64,000 nucleotides of DNA from Bacillota bacterium. Its GTDB lineage: Bacteria > Bacillota > Sulfobacillia > JAJZYS01 > JAJYTV01. The notes below the pieces were generated by a model, which did not search any database, was not told where the DNA came from, and worked only from the letters and a program-made list of their open reading frames with translations. A program made the translations under genes and the position numbers. The first letter of the stretch is position 1. The number at the start of each line of letters is the position of its first letter. Positions 36,019-45,449 of this stretch are shown piece after piece. The stretch is from assembly GCA_021793645.1 (NCBI GenBank), contig JAJYSJ010000009.1:1-64000 (forward strand), written 5' to 3'.

Positions 36019-38392
36019 GAGGGACGCTTCCCAGGCGCTGAAGTCGGAATTGCAGCGCTGCTTCGGCGCGCGCTGCCGTGTGGATGCGGCGGGTCTTCGC
36101 CTCTACGGCTACGACGCGATGGGAACTGAGTTCGCGGTGCCGTCGGCGGTTGTGCAGGTGGAGTCGACCGAGGAGGCCGCGGCGCTGATCGAGATCGTCC
36201 GCTCGCACGGCGGCAAGCTCGTCGCACGGGGGTCCGGCACGGGCCTCTCGGGTGGCTCCGTGCCGAAGGGCGGGGCCGTCGTCGTCTCCTTCGAACGCAT
36301 GCGCGCAACCTGGGATCTGCAAGCAGACGAGCGCACGCTGCGGGTGCAGCCGGGGGTCGTGAACGGCAGCCTCGAGAGGCTGACCGCCCCCTACGGGCTC
36401 TTCTACCCGCCGGACCCGGCGAGCTATCGGGTCTCCTCGATCGGCGGCAACGTCGCGGAGAACGCCGGCGGACCGCACGCCGTGAAGTACGGCGTCACAG
36501 GACAGCACGTTCGTGCGCTGGAAGTAGTGGCTGCGGACGGGTGCAGCGGCTGGCTGCATGCCGGCGCGGTGCAGCCCGGCTCTGACCTCGTCGCGCTTCT
36601 CACGGGCTCCGAGGGGACGCTCGGCCTGGTCACGGCGGTGCAGCTCCAGCTCGAGCGGCGCCCCCAGGAGATCGCGACGCTGCTCCTTAGCTTTCTCGGC
36701 ATGGAAGGCGCGACGGACTACGTCTCCGCAGCTGTCGCCGCAGGACTCTTGCCGGCGACCTTGGAGTTCATGGACCGTCCGACGATCGAGGCCGTGGAGG
36801 CCTGGGGTGCGGCCCGCTACCCGGAGGGCGCCGGCGCCATTTTGCTGATGGAGCTCGACGGCACGGCGGAGGAGGTGGCGGAGGGCCTGCGCCTCGCAAA
36901 GGAGCTTGGCGAGCGGGGAGGGGCACTTGCGGTGGAGACGGCGCAGGATCCCGCAGCTCGCGAGGCGCTCTGGTACGGTCGGCGCGGCTCGTACGCGGCG
37001 GTCGCCCGCCACGGCCGGCGCCTGCTGACGCAGGACGTCACCGTCCCGCGCGCACTCCTAACGGAGATGCTGCAGGAGGTTTCACGGATCGCGGCGCGCT
37101 ACGGCCTGCAGGTGGCGACGGTCGGACACGCCGGCGACGGCAATCTCCACCCGGACTTCCCCTACGATCCCGATGATCCTGAGGAGAGCGGGCGGGTGCA
37201 CGCGGCGAACGCCGAGGTGATCGCGGCCTGCGTGCGCCTCGGCGGCTCGATCACGGGCGAGCACGGCATCGGCATGGAGAAGATCCACCAGATGCACGTC
37301 ATGTACAGTCCGGCGGAACTCGGCCTGATGGCGGCGGTGCGCAGGGCGCTTGATCCCGAGGGCCTCTTGAATCCGGGAAAGGCGGTGCCGCTCGTGCCGA
37401 GGCACGAGGCGGCGCAGCGCGGGCAGGAGTACGCAGCGCCGAAAAGTCCCAAGGAACTGCAGGAGGCCGTGCTTTGGGCACGGGCGAGCGGGCGCCCGCT
37501 GCGCGTGTCTCTTTCTGGGCTGCGTGGCATCGCGGTGGACAGTGCGAACCTCACGGCCGAGGTGGGAGCGGGGGAATCGCTCGAGGCGCTTTCGGAGGCG
37601 CTCGCACAGAGCCCGCTCGCCTTCGTGCCGTGCCCCTTGCGCGCAGCCACGCTCGGAGAGGCGCTGCTCCAAAACGATTACGGGCCGGAGCACCTGGGAG
37701 CGGGTACTCTGCGCGCGCACCTGCTTGCGATTACCTACGTGACGGGGGCAGGGGAACTCGTGCGGATCGGCCGCAGCGTCATGAAGAACGTCGCAGGCTA
37801 CGACCTCTTCCGCCTGCTGATCGGCAGCAGGGGCCGTCTAGGGATTCCCGCACAGGTCACCCTGCGGCTCCTGCCGCGCCGCGCAGTTCCGTGGTGGACC
37901 GCGAAGGGAGAGATGGAGGCGCTGTGCGCTCAGGCCGCAGGCGCTCGATCGCTCTTCGCCCTGCCGTCGCACGAGGGCGTTTCGGCTTTCGCGCAGGCTT
38001 CGGCGGCACCAGGTCCAGGCTGGGCGCCGGCGCCGCAGGCGATAAAGACGCTCACCGCGCTGAAAGAGGAGCTGCGCAGAGGAGAGCACCTTCTGGACCT
38101 CGCCCTGCCGCAGGTGGCGCTGGCCGGAGCGCTCTCCGCGCTCCCGACGGATCCGCTGATCGTCTTGCCGGGTGCAGCGCGTCTCCTAGCACGCTTGCCG
38201 CAGGCCGAGGCGAGAGAGATTGTGGAGGCGATCGCGCGCGAGCACCCTTTGCGCGCGGACTACGGGTTGCAGCGCGAACCGCTCGCGGCCGTGCAGGGGG
38301 TCGCGGCGGACTGGGAGGAGCGGCTTCGCAACGTCTTTGATCCGGACGGCATCCTTGCGAGGTACACGACCTGGGAGGAGGCGGCGCGATGA
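35999..38392 (+). CDS. GlcD-GlcE fusion: FAD-linked glycolate/2-hydroxyacid oxidase
   Basis: A single 797-residue protein that joins two normally separate subunits. Residues about 1-460 are GlcD-like: VARGSGTGLSGGS and GGNVAENAGGPHAVKYGV FAD motifs, a central oxidase domain (TVGHAGDGNLHPDF) and GGSITGEHGIGMEK near the end. Residues about 470-797 are GlcE-like, a second PCMH-type FAD domain with the motif GRSVMKNVAGYDLFRLLIGSRGRLGI. Glycolate oxidase GlcDEF oxidises glycolate or D-lactate-like acids. Start ATG 35999 lies within the FAH gene. GlcF follows by ATGA overlap, so the enzyme would be a two-chain DE-F complex. Confidence 0.9.
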   Translation: MSASSTERDASQALKSELQRCFGARCRVDAAGLRLYGYDAMGTEFAVPSAVVQVESTEEAAALIEIVRSHGGKLVARGSGTGLSGGSVPKGGAVVVSFERMRATWDLQADERTLRVQPGVVNGSLERLTAPYGLFYPPDPASYRVSSIGGNVAENAGGPHAVKYGVTGQHVRALEVVAADGCSGWLHAGAVQPGSDLVALLTGSEGTLGLVTAVQLQLERRPQEIATLLLSFLGMEGATDYVSAAVAAGLLPATLEFMDRPTIEAVEAWGAARYPEGAGAILLMELDGTAEEVAEGLRLAKELGERGGALAVETAQDPAAREALWYGRRGSYAAVARHGRRLLTQDVTVPRALLTEMLQEVSRIAARYGLQVATVGHAGDGNLHPDFPYDPDDPEESGRVHAANAEVIAACVRLGGSITGEHGIGMEKIHQMHVMYSPAELGLMAAVRRALDPEGLLNPGKAVPLVPRHEAAQRGQEYAAPKSPKELQEAVLWARASGRPLRVSLSGLRGIAVDSANLTAEVGAGESLEALSEALAQSPLAFVPCPLRAATLGEALLQNDYGPEHLGAGTLRAHLLAITYVTGAGELVRIGRSVMKNVAGYDLFRLLIGSRGRLGIPAQVTLRLLPRRAVPWWTAKGEMEALCAQAAGARSLFALPSHEGVSAFAQASAAPGPGWAPAPQAIKTLTALKEELRRGEHLLDLALPQVALAGALSALPTDPLIVLPGAARLLARLPQAEAREIVEAIAREHPLRADYGLQREPLAAVQGVAADWEERLRNVFDPDGILARYTTWEEAAR

Positions 38393-39585
38393 GCATCGAG
38401 TCGGCAATCGATCGCTGCATCCAGTGCGGCTTCTGCCTGCAGGCCTGCCCGACATACCGGCTGTTTGAAACGGAGGAGTCCTCGCCGCGCGGACGGATTG
38501 CCCGCGTGAAGGATGTCCTCGCGGGAGAGATCGCGCCGAGTTCCGAGAGCCTTGCGACATTTTCCGAATGCCTCGGGTGTCGGGCCTGTGAGACGGCCTG
38601 CCCTTCGGGCGTGCACTACGAAGAGATCCTGATGTACGGGCGCGAGCAATTGAAGCAGGTGGAGGGTCCCGTACCGCGCCCTTTAGGGATGCTCCTTCGC
38701 GTCATCGCGCACCCGTCGCGCATCCGTAGGGCGAAGGCGCTGTGGCGCCGGCTGGGTCCGCGCGCGATCCGACTCGCGCGCGGCCTCCCACTGCGCAGGC
38801 CGGAGGTGCGGCTCCTTGCCGCGCTGCCGGATCCCGCACCGCAGGCGCTTTCGCGGCAAGAGCAGCCGGAGGTTGCGATCCACCGCGGCTGCCTCATGGA
38901 CGTCTTCTGGGAAGGGACCAACGCCAGGGCGGCGATCCTGCTGCGCCAAGCGGGGCTGCGCGCAGACCTCATGTCCGAGTCTGCCGGCTGCTGCGGTGCG
39001 CTTCACGCCCACCAAGGAGACCTTGAGGAGGCAAGGGTGCAGGCGCGCCGTGTGATTGAGGCGTTCGAAGCGTCGGGTGCACGGGTGATCGCCAGCCTCG
39101 CCGGGGGCTGCGGCGCCCACCTCAAGGAGTACCCCGTCCTCTTCCGCGGGGATTCGGCGTGGGAGGGTCGCGCGCAGCGGCTCGCGGATGCGGTGCAGGA
39201 TGTCGCCACACTGCTCGCTGAGCGGGGCCGCGAGCCCTCGGCAAGCACGCATCGCATGACCTACCAGGATTCTTGCCACCTGCGCAACGGGCTGAAGGTC
39301 ACGAAGGAGCCGCGTCAGCTGCTTCGAGGCCAGAACTACTGCGAGATGGCCAGCGCAGGGGAGTGCTGCGGCTCCGCAGGAGTCTACAATCTCCTGCGCC
39401 CGGACGTGGCGGGAGAACTCCTGCGGCGCAAGGTGGCCGAGGTGCGGGAGATGGCTGTCGATGAGGTCGTCACGGCGAACCCCGGCTGCGAGCTGCAGTG
39501 GCGGATGGGCGCGCGCGAGGCGGGACTCCCGCTGCGGGTGCGCCACCTCGTCGATCACCTCTACGATGAGCGCGGGCAGGCTTAG
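38389..39585 (+). CDS. glcF: Glycolate oxidase iron-sulfur subunit
   Basis: A 398-residue GlcF. The N-terminus has two [4Fe-4S] sites, CIQCGFCLQACPTYRLF and CLGCRACETACPSGV, followed by two CCG (cysteine-rich) domains with AGCCGALHAHQGD and GECCGSAGVYNLL. It passes electrons from the flavin subunits toward the quinone pool. The start overlaps the GlcDE stop (ATGA), with GGGAGGAG upstream. Confidence 0.94.
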   Translation: MSIESAIDRCIQCGFCLQACPTYRLFETEESSPRGRIARVKDVLAGEIAPSSESLATFSECLGCRACETACPSGVHYEEILMYGREQLKQVEGPVPRPLGMLLRVIAHPSRIRRAKALWRRLGPRAIRLARGLPLRRPEVRLLAALPDPAPQALSRQEQPEVAIHRGCLMDVFWEGTNARAAILLRQAGLRADLMSESAGCCGALHAHQGDLEEARVQARRVIEAFEASGARVIASLAGGCGAHLKEYPVLFRGDSAWEGRAQRLADAVQDVATLLAERGREPSASTHRMTYQDSCHLRNGLKVTKEPRQLLRGQNYCEMASAGECCGSAGVYNLLRPDVAGELLRRKVAEVREMAVDEVVTANPGCELQWRMGAREAGLPLRVRHLVDHLYDERGQA

Positions 39586-39679
39586 CCGAGCGCTGTGGGA
39601 CCTCACTGCCCGGGAGCGACCTGAGCCGTGATGGCTAGCGTCGACGCTGCCCAAGACGCGAAGGAAGGTTGGACGAACG

Positions 39680-40381
39680 ATGCGCATCTCGGAAATGAAC
39701 TGGATTCAGGTCGAGGCGTATCTCCAGCACGATGACCGGGCTGTTCTGCCGCTTGGCAGCACGGAGCAGCACGCCTACCTCAGTCTCGGGACGGACGCGA
39801 TCCTCGCGCAGCGCGTTGCGGAAGAGGCCGCAGAGCCCTTGGGCGTGCCCGTCTTCCCGGTCGTCAGCTACGGGTTGACGCCGTCCTTCATGGCATACCC
39901 GGGCACCGTCTCGATCTCGCTGCGCACCTACGCAGCCATGATCGGGGAGATCCTCGAGAGTCTTCACACAAGCGGCTTTCGCCGCATCCTGCTCGTCAAT
40001 GGGCACGGCGGCAACACGCCGGCCGGTACGGTGGCGACAGAATGGATGGCCAGCCATCCAGACGCCCAGGTCCGCATCCACCACTGGTGGAACGCGCCGC
40101 GCGTCTGGGCAGCCGTGCAGCGAACGGATCCTTTGGCAAGCCACGCCTCATGGATGGAGAACTTCCCTTGGAACCGGGTGCACGGAGTGACGCCGCCGCA
40201 GGAGCAAAAGCCGCCGGTGGACGTTGACCGCCTGCGCATCATGAACCCCGCAGGAGTGCGGGCCCTGCTGGGGGACGGCAACTACGCCGGGCTCTATGAG
40301 CGCGGTGATCGGGAGATGCTGCAGATCTGGCAGGAAGGGGTGGAGGAGACCCGCGCCCTGATCGAGGGCGGCTGGCGTTAG
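39680..40381 (+). CDS. Creatininase family protein
   Basis: A 233-residue amidohydrolase of the creatininase/MftE group. LPLGSTEQHAYLSLGTDA carries the Glu, His and Asp metal ligands, and ILLVNGHGGNT the second His motif. Members hydrolyse cyclic or linear amides, or cleave peptides in mycofactocin maturation; no mycofactocin genes are seen here. Start ATG 39680 follows AAGGAAGG. It is 94 bases after glcF, so possibly in that operon, and its stop overlaps the convergent amidase stop at TTAG. Confidence 0.88.
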   Translation: MRISEMNWIQVEAYLQHDDRAVLPLGSTEQHAYLSLGTDAILAQRVAEEAAEPLGVPVFPVVSYGLTPSFMAYPGTVSISLRTYAAMIGEILESLHTSGFRRILLVNGHGGNTPAGTVATEWMASHPDAQVRIHHWWNAPRVWAAVQRTDPLASHASWMENFPWNRVHGVTPPQEQKPPVDVDRLRIMNPAGVRALLGDGNYAGLYERGDREMLQIWQEGVEETRALIEGGWR

Positions 40382-41769
40382 CGCGGGGGCTCCGGGTAGG
40401 GGATGCGGGGTAGGATCGCCTCGAGCTGCAAAGCCCGCGCGAGCAGCCGTTCGTCCTCATAGCGCCGCCCCACGAGCTGCAGGCCGAGCGGTAGGCCATC
40501 CCCGTCGAGTCCCATCGGCAGGCTGATCGCGGGCCAGCCCGTGACGTTGAAGGGCGCGGTGTAGAGGATCAGTGCCTCGCGGACTGTCCGCTCCCGCCCG
40601 TCCCTCAGGACCATGGTGTCCTGCGAAGCGCCGGGCGCCGGGCCAGGCGTGGTGGGAAGGCAAAGTCCGTCGAGCCCGCCCTCTTCCATTGCCCGTTCCA
40701 GGCGGCGCGTCAGAGCATGGCGCGCCGCCTGCGCGTCGACGTAGTCCCGTGCGGACCCTGCGGCACCCCGGCGAATGCGCTCCACGAGGCCGGGTCCGAA
40801 GCGCCCTGGGCGGTCCTGGAGCGCCGCCTCGTGGACGTGCAGCGTCTCCGGCCCGCGGATGCGCATCTGCAGGCCGATGAACTCCTCCGGCTCTGGCCAG
40901 TCGACGTCCACGGCCGCGTAGCCGAGACGACCCAGGAGCGCGAGCGCATCTTGAAAGCGCTCGCGCACGTCAGGCGCAGCCGTCTCCTCGATCCAGGCCC
41001 GCGGCACACCGAGCCGTCGCGTCTGCGGTGCCGGAGCGGGAAGGGCGGGCAGCGAGAGGGGATCTTCGGGGTCGTAGGCGGCGAGGATCTGGAAGAGGGC
41101 CTCTACTGATGCGACGTCGCGCGCCATCGGACCGGCGTGGTCCAGGGTATAACTGAGCGGCATCGCGCCTTGGCGTGACACGCGTCCGGCGGTCGGCTTC
41201 AGGCCGACGACGCCGCAGAGCGCGGCGGGGATGCGGATCGAACCCGCGGTGTCGCTGCCGATCGCGAGGCTGACCATGCCTGCGGCGAGGGCTGCGGCAT
41301 TGCCGCCGGAAGAACCCCCAGGGATGCGGGCAAGGTCGAAGGGGTTGCGGGTCGGTGCGGAGATCACGCCGAAGGCGAGTTCCTCCGTATTCAGCTTGCC
41401 GGTGGGAATGGCGCCGGCCGCGCGCGCCAGCGCGACGGCCTGGGCATCCCTGTGCGCGGGTGCATCGCCATAGGCCTGACTGCCGCCCGTTGTGCGCAGC
41501 CCAGCGACGTCGAACAGGTCCTTCACCCCGACGCTCACGCCGCAAAGCGGCGGTGCAGCGCCCGTGCGCCACGCGTCGCGCGCCAGCGCGGCTGCGGCGG
41601 CCGCGCGTGTGTCATCCCGCTGCAGGTAGGCGCGCAGGCTCGGCTCCCAGCGGTCTGCGCGGTCAAGCTGGGCCGCGAGAAGGTCCTCGGGCGTCCAATC
41701 CTTCGCCGAGAAGCGGACCAAGAGTTCTGGAACACTCGCCAGGGCGCATTCCCTCGTATCGAGTGCCAA
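40378..41769 (-). CDS. Amidase signature family hydrolase
   Basis: A 463-residue amidase. The Ser-cisSer-Lys triad is visible: Lys in SVGVKDLFDVAG, cis-Ser in GGSSGGNAAALAAG and nucleophile Ser in SDTAGSIRIPAALCG. It resembles GatA-like and aryl/aliphatic amidases, but no gatB or gatC is adjacent, so a catabolic amide hydrolase is more likely. I choose TTG 41769, six bases from GAGGAGGT; the frame stays open about 125 codons further upstream without family similarity. It is convergent with the creatininase gene. Confidence 0.87.
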   Translation of the reverse strand: MALDTRECALASVPELLVRFSAKDWTPEDLLAAQLDRADRWEPSLRAYLQRDDTRAAAAAALARDAWRTGAAPPLCGVSVGVKDLFDVAGLRTTGGSQAYGDAPAHRDAQAVALARAAGAIPTGKLNTEELAFGVISAPTRNPFDLARIPGGSSGGNAAALAAGMVSLAIGSDTAGSIRIPAALCGVVGLKPTAGRVSRQGAMPLSYTLDHAGPMARDVASVEALFQILAAYDPEDPLSLPALPAPAPQTRRLGVPRAWIEETAAPDVRERFQDALALLGRLGYAAVDVDWPEPEEFIGLQMRIRGPETLHVHEAALQDRPGRFGPGLVERIRRGAAGSARDYVDAQAARHALTRRLERAMEEGGLDGLCLPTTPGPAPGASQDTMVLRDGRERTVREALILYTAPFNVTGWPAISLPMGLDGDGLPLGLQLVGRRYEDERLLARALQLEAILPRIPYPEPPR

Positions 41770-42148
41770 CGCAATACCTCCTCGCGGCTCTCGTCGAGGT
41801 CGTCTACGCGCACCGGAGGGCCGACTCCTGCTTGCGGGTGCCTCCTTTGCCGATCTGCCGCAGCACCCAAACCCAGGAGGACTGTCGATCGGGTCATGGC
41901 GGGGCGCTGTACCGTGCGCCAGAACGTCCAGATAGCGGCGCTTGACGTATGCCGCGCAGCGGAGAGCGTCGCGGAGATCTGTGCATTCACCAGGCTTGGG
42001 CACTGCGATGCGCGAGGGGTTGGCGGAAGGGTCAATGCGACTGAGCCTGCCGCGGGGCAGGCTCTCTTCATGCGGAGGAGTTTCTGGACCCAGGCGGGAA
42101 GAGAGATTCCGCAAGGAAGCCAAACAACCGAAGCGGGTGGTCAAGGTA
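41770..42148. other. Divergent intergenic region with a perfect hairpin
   Basis: No supported gene is present between the amidase and the ABC transporter. A 9-bp perfect stem GAGCCTGCC/GGCAGGCTC (42043-42051 with 42056-42064, GCGG loop) lies upstream of the ABC gene, followed by TCTTC, and GCGGGA/TTCCGC can form another small stem closer to the start. These could attenuate the ABC operon. No T-box or other known leader could be recognised. Confidence 0.35.
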
Positions 42149-43105
42149 GTGAATCAGGAGTCCGCCGCACAGCTGACGGACAATCCGGTCATCGTCGCCA
42201 AGGGACTGCGCAAGCGATATGGCGATCTTGAGGCCGTGCGGGGCATTGACTTCGAGATCCGCAAAGGGGAGTGCTTCGGCTTCCTGGGACCGAACGGGGC
42301 CGGGAAGTCCAGCACCATCCGCATGCTCTCCTGCCTTTCACCGGTGAGCGACGGCCAGCTCGAGGTGCTCGGCATGCCGGCGGGCGTCGCAGAGCGCCGC
42401 ATCAAGGAGCGGCTCGGCATCGTCTCGCAGGAGGACAACGTCGACCCGGATCTCACGCTGATGGAGAACCTGCTCGTCTACGCGCGATACTTTCGGATGG
42501 CGTCCGGGGAGGCGCGCCAGCGCGCAGGGGAACTGCTCCGATTCATGCAGCTCGAGCATCGGCAGGACGCCGCCGTGCGCGAACTCTCCGGGGGCATGCG
42601 CCGTCGCCTCGTGATCGCGCGCTCCTTGATGCATGCTCCGGAAATCCTGGTGCTGGACGAGCCGACGACCGGACTCGATCCGCAAGCGCGCCTGCTCGTG
42701 TGGGGCGCGCTGCAGGCGCTCAAGCGGCAGGGAACGACGATCGTGCTGACGAGCCACTACATGGAGGAGGCGGAGCGCCTCGCCGATCGCCTGGTGGTGG
42801 TGGACCACGGCACGGTCCTGGAACGCGGCTCGCCGCGCGAGCTCGTGCTCCGGATCGTCGGGCGCGAGGCCGTCGAGATCTGGCCGGAAGATGCTGCCGA
42901 CAGCGAGCGCATCGCCGAGGCGGCCCGTCCGGCCGTCAGGCTTTCAGACCGCCATGGTGACGCCCTCGTGCTGTTCAGCGACGAACCGGGACGGATCGGC
43001 GAGGAGCTGGTGCGCAAGCAGGCGGTGCCAGCCAGGATGATGGTGCGGCCGGCAAACCTGGAGGACGTCTTTCTGACCCTAACCGGGAGGGATCTGCGCG
43101 AATGA
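42149..43105 (+). CDS. ABC transporter ATP-binding protein (DrrA/ABC-2 exporter type)
   Basis: A 318-residue ATPase with Walker A GPNGAGKSST, the signature ELSGGMRRRLVIARSLM, Walker B ILVLDEPTTGLD, and a C-terminal extension typical of DrrA/NodI-type exporters (AVPARMMVRPANLEDVFLTLTGRDL). It pairs with the ABC-2 permease that follows by ATGA overlap. The start is uncertain: GTG 42149 and GTG 42137 are in frame just before the conserved sequence, and neither has a strong ribosome binding site; an upstream ATG at 41942 gives non-homologous sequence. Confidence 0.9.
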   Translation: MNQESAAQLTDNPVIVAKGLRKRYGDLEAVRGIDFEIRKGECFGFLGPNGAGKSSTIRMLSCLSPVSDGQLEVLGMPAGVAERRIKERLGIVSQEDNVDPDLTLMENLLVYARYFRMASGEARQRAGELLRFMQLEHRQDAAVRELSGGMRRRLVIARSLMHAPEILVLDEPTTGLDPQARLLVWGALQALKRQGTTIVLTSHYMEEAERLADRLVVVDHGTVLERGSPRELVLRIVGREAVEIWPEDAADSERIAEAARPAVRLSDRHGDALVLFSDEPGRIGEELVRKQAVPARMMVRPANLEDVFLTLTGRDLRE

Positions 43106-43875
43106 AGCAAGGCAGCCGGTTCTGGCGCAGCGCCGCCGCAGTATGGTGGCGAAACTTCCTGGCTTGGCGAAAGTTCTGGCGTTCTTCGATCCTGCTCAAT
43201 TTCGGCGAGCCGCTGACAAACCTCCTGGCACTTGGACTCGGACTGGGAGCGTATGTCACAGTGATGCAGGGAGTTTCCTTTCTGCAATTCATCGCGCCTG
43301 GGCTCCTCGCGGTGACGTCCATGAACGCCGTGACCTTCGACTCCGGGTTCGAGGGGTACGATCGGCTGAATTCGAATGGCGTCTACCAGTCGATGATGAC
43401 CTCCCCCCTGACCGTGCCGGAGATCGTTGCCGGAGAGTACCTTTGGGAGGCGACGCGCAGCCTCCTGTACGGTGCCGTATTCTTCGTCGTGGTGCTGGCC
43501 TTCGGTCTCGTCCACTCCGCCTGGATCGCGCTGCTGCCGATCCCGCTCCTCCTGTTCGGCGTCGTCTTCGCCGCTCCCGCGCTGTACGTGGCGGCGAGGG
43601 CGAAGACGCATGAGCAGCTCTTCTACTACTTCAGCCTCGTGATCACGCCGATGTTCATGTTCAGCGGCGTCTTCTTCCCGGTGCAGCACTTGCCGTGGTT
43701 CGTCGCGGACATCATCTATGTGCTGCCGCTCTACCATGGCGTCGAACTGACGCGCGAACTGGCGCTCGGGCAGATCTCGCTCGCGTCCCTGTGGAATTTC
43801 CTCTGGATCGTCGGGTATGCTGCAGCACTGATGTACCTGCCGGTACGGGCGCTCGAGCGACGCCTGACGGCGTAG
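43102..43875 (+). CDS. ABC-2 type transporter permease (NodJ/DrrB-like)
   Basis: A 257-residue membrane protein with six predicted helices. The segment YQSMMTSPLTVPEIVAGEYLWEATRSLL, then FSLVITPMFMFSGVFFPVQHLP and YVLPLYHGVELTRELALG, match the ABC-2 membrane family. With the upstream ATPase it forms an exporter whose substrate is unknown. The epimerase gene follows after 11 bases with its own TAGGAGGG. Confidence 0.92.
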   Translation: MKQGSRFWRSAAAVWWRNFLAWRKFWRSSILLNFGEPLTNLLALGLGLGAYVTVMQGVSFLQFIAPGLLAVTSMNAVTFDSGFEGYDRLNSNGVYQSMMTSPLTVPEIVAGEYLWEATRSLLYGAVFFVVVLAFGLVHSAWIALLPIPLLLFGVVFAAPALYVAARAKTHEQLFYYFSLVITPMFMFSGVFFPVQHLPWFVADIIYVLPLYHGVELTRELALGQISLASLWNFLWIVGYAAALMYLPVRALERRLTA

Positions 43876-43886
43876 GAGGGACAAGG

Positions 43887-44795
43887 ATGCGGGTAGCGGT
43901 CACCGGTGCCAGCGGGATGATCGGCCGGGCCGTCTGCCGTGCGCTCAGTGCGCAAGGGCACGACGTACTGGCCGTGACGCGGGGCGCTGCTCCTGGGGGC
44001 ACGCAGAGGATCCTCTGGCAAGGCGCTGCGAGTGCAGGGACCGAATGGGCGGCAGGACTGCGCGGTGCGGACGCCATCGTGCACCTTGCCGGCAGTTCGA
44101 TCGCGGCTGGGCGCTGGAACGCCGCACGCAAGCGCGAGATCATCGAAAGCCGCGACCGCGCCACCCGAGTGCTGATTGCGGCGCTTGCGGCAGAGGGTGC
44201 TCGCCCGCAAGCCTTTCTCTCGATGTCGGCCGTCGGCTACTACGGCATGGATCTTGAACGCAGCTTCACGGAAGACGACCCGCCCGGCGACGACTACCTG
44301 GCGCGCGTCTGCATCGCCTGGGAGGCGGCCGCGGGCGAGGCGACTCAGCTCGGCAGTCGCGTCGCGCTCTTGCGCGCGGGCGTCGTGCTCTCCGCGGAGG
44401 GCGGCATGCTCGTCCGGCTGCGGACGCCATTTCGCCTGGGCCTCGGCGGTCCGGTCGGCAACGGGCGGCAGTGGGTCTCCTGGATCGCTCAGGACGATGT
44501 CGTCGGATTGATCCTCCACGCACTCTCTGACGAGCGCGCTCGCGGCCCGATCAACCTCACTGCGCCGAACCCCGTACGCAACGGCACCTTCGGACGCGCA
44601 ATGGGAGCAGCGCTCTACCGACCAGCCGTCGTGCCGCTGCCGGCCGTCGCGGTACGACTCGCCTTCGGCGAGATGGGTGAGACGGTGCTCCTCTCAGGAC
44701 AGCGCGTACTGCCCCAGCGCGCGCTCGCGCTGGGCTACGAGTTTCGGGAGCCGGAGATCGACGGGGCGCTGCGGCGGATCCTGCAGCGGGACTAG
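43887..44795 (+). CDS. TIGR01777-type NAD(P)-dependent epimerase (YfcH/SulA-like)
   Basis: A 302-residue extended SDR. VAVTGASGMIGRAVCRAL is the TGAxGxxG loop; AIVHLAGSSIAAGRW, SRDRATRVLIAAL, SMSAVGYYG and ISWIAQDDVVGLILHAL are the characteristic blocks of TIGR01777 proteins. YfcH-like members are of uncertain function. It is probably cotranscribed with the ABC exporter genes. Start ATG 43887 is well supported by TAGGAGGG. Confidence 0.9.
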   Translation: MRVAVTGASGMIGRAVCRALSAQGHDVLAVTRGAAPGGTQRILWQGAASAGTEWAAGLRGADAIVHLAGSSIAAGRWNAARKREIIESRDRATRVLIAALAAEGARPQAFLSMSAVGYYGMDLERSFTEDDPPGDDYLARVCIAWEAAAGEATQLGSRVALLRAGVVLSAEGGMLVRLRTPFRLGLGGPVGNGRQWVSWIAQDDVVGLILHALSDERARGPINLTAPNPVRNGTFGRAMGAALYRPAVVPLPAVAVRLAFGEMGETVLLSGQRVLPQRALALGYEFREPEIDGALRRILQRD

Positions 44796-44930
44796 GGATT
44801 GCGTCGGAGCGGGCGCCCGGAGCAGAGGAGAGGCTAGCTGCGCGGGGTTGCCTTTTGCGCTCGCACTGTGGCCCAGATCACGGCATCCGCTTTGCGCCTG
44901 TGCGATGGTGCGCCCTGGAGGGATGGTGCC

Positions 44931-45449
44931 TTGCGACAATTCGTTCTCTTCGTTCACCTCTTCGCAGCCGTCTTCTGGCTGGGAGAGATGCTGATGGTCG
45001 GGCTGGTACTTGGGCCGGTGAGCCGCAAGATGGCGGCAGGCGAGCGCGCCGCACTCTTCCGCGCGATCGGACGCAGTTCCCTGCCGCTCGCCTGGGGCGC
45101 GATCGGCGTGCTGCTCGTCACGGGCGTCTTGAACCTCGTGCTAATGGGAGTGCCGCTCGGGAACCTGTTTTCCGGAGCATTCTACGCAACGCCGTTCGGC
45201 ATTTGGCTGGGCGTGAAGCTGCTCGCGGTGCTGGCCATGCTGCTCGTCAGCGCCTACCACGATTTCGTCGTTGGCCGGAGGGCGAACGCCGTGCGCCAAG
45301 AGATCACGCGGCTTAAGGACGCGGCGCCGGAGAGCACACGCCAAGCGGCGGAACACTACCGCAAGCTGGCCATGCGGCTCGGAATGCTGAACATGGTGCT
45401 CGCGATCGTCGTGCTGTTCGCGGCCGCGGGGCTCGTCGCGGCCGGCTAG
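44931..45449 (+). CDS. CopD-like four-helix membrane protein
   Basis: A 172-residue protein with four hydrophobic segments (about residues 5-27, 48-70, 85-108 and 145-168). FVLFVHLFAAVFWLGEMLMVGLVL resembles the start of CopD/DUF-type membrane proteins with a conserved His and Trp in TM1, and a His appears after TM3 (SAYHDFVVG). Haem or copper binding is possible but not shown. I choose TTG 44931 behind GGAGGG; an upstream in-frame start at 44868 adds polar residues. Its TAG overlaps the convergent MFS stop in a CTAG. Confidence 0.68.
   Translation: MRQFVLFVHLFAAVFWLGEMLMVGLVLGPVSRKMAAGERAALFRAIGRSSLPLAWGAIGVLLVTGVLNLVLMGVPLGNLFSGAFYATPFGIWLGVKLLAVLAMLLVSAYHDFVVGRRANAVRQEITRLKDAAPESTRQAAEHYRKLAMRLGMLNMVLAIVVLFAAAGLVAAG

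Noticed and set aside
42001-42148. T-box leader before the ABC exporter
   Set aside because: No AGGGTGGNACCGCG-type antiterminator sequence and no specifier loop; only a single perfect hairpin is present.
41942-42148. Upstream ATG start for the ABC ATPase
   Set aside because: The added 69 residues are unlike any ABC protein and span a perfect hairpin; the conserved region begins after GTG 42149.
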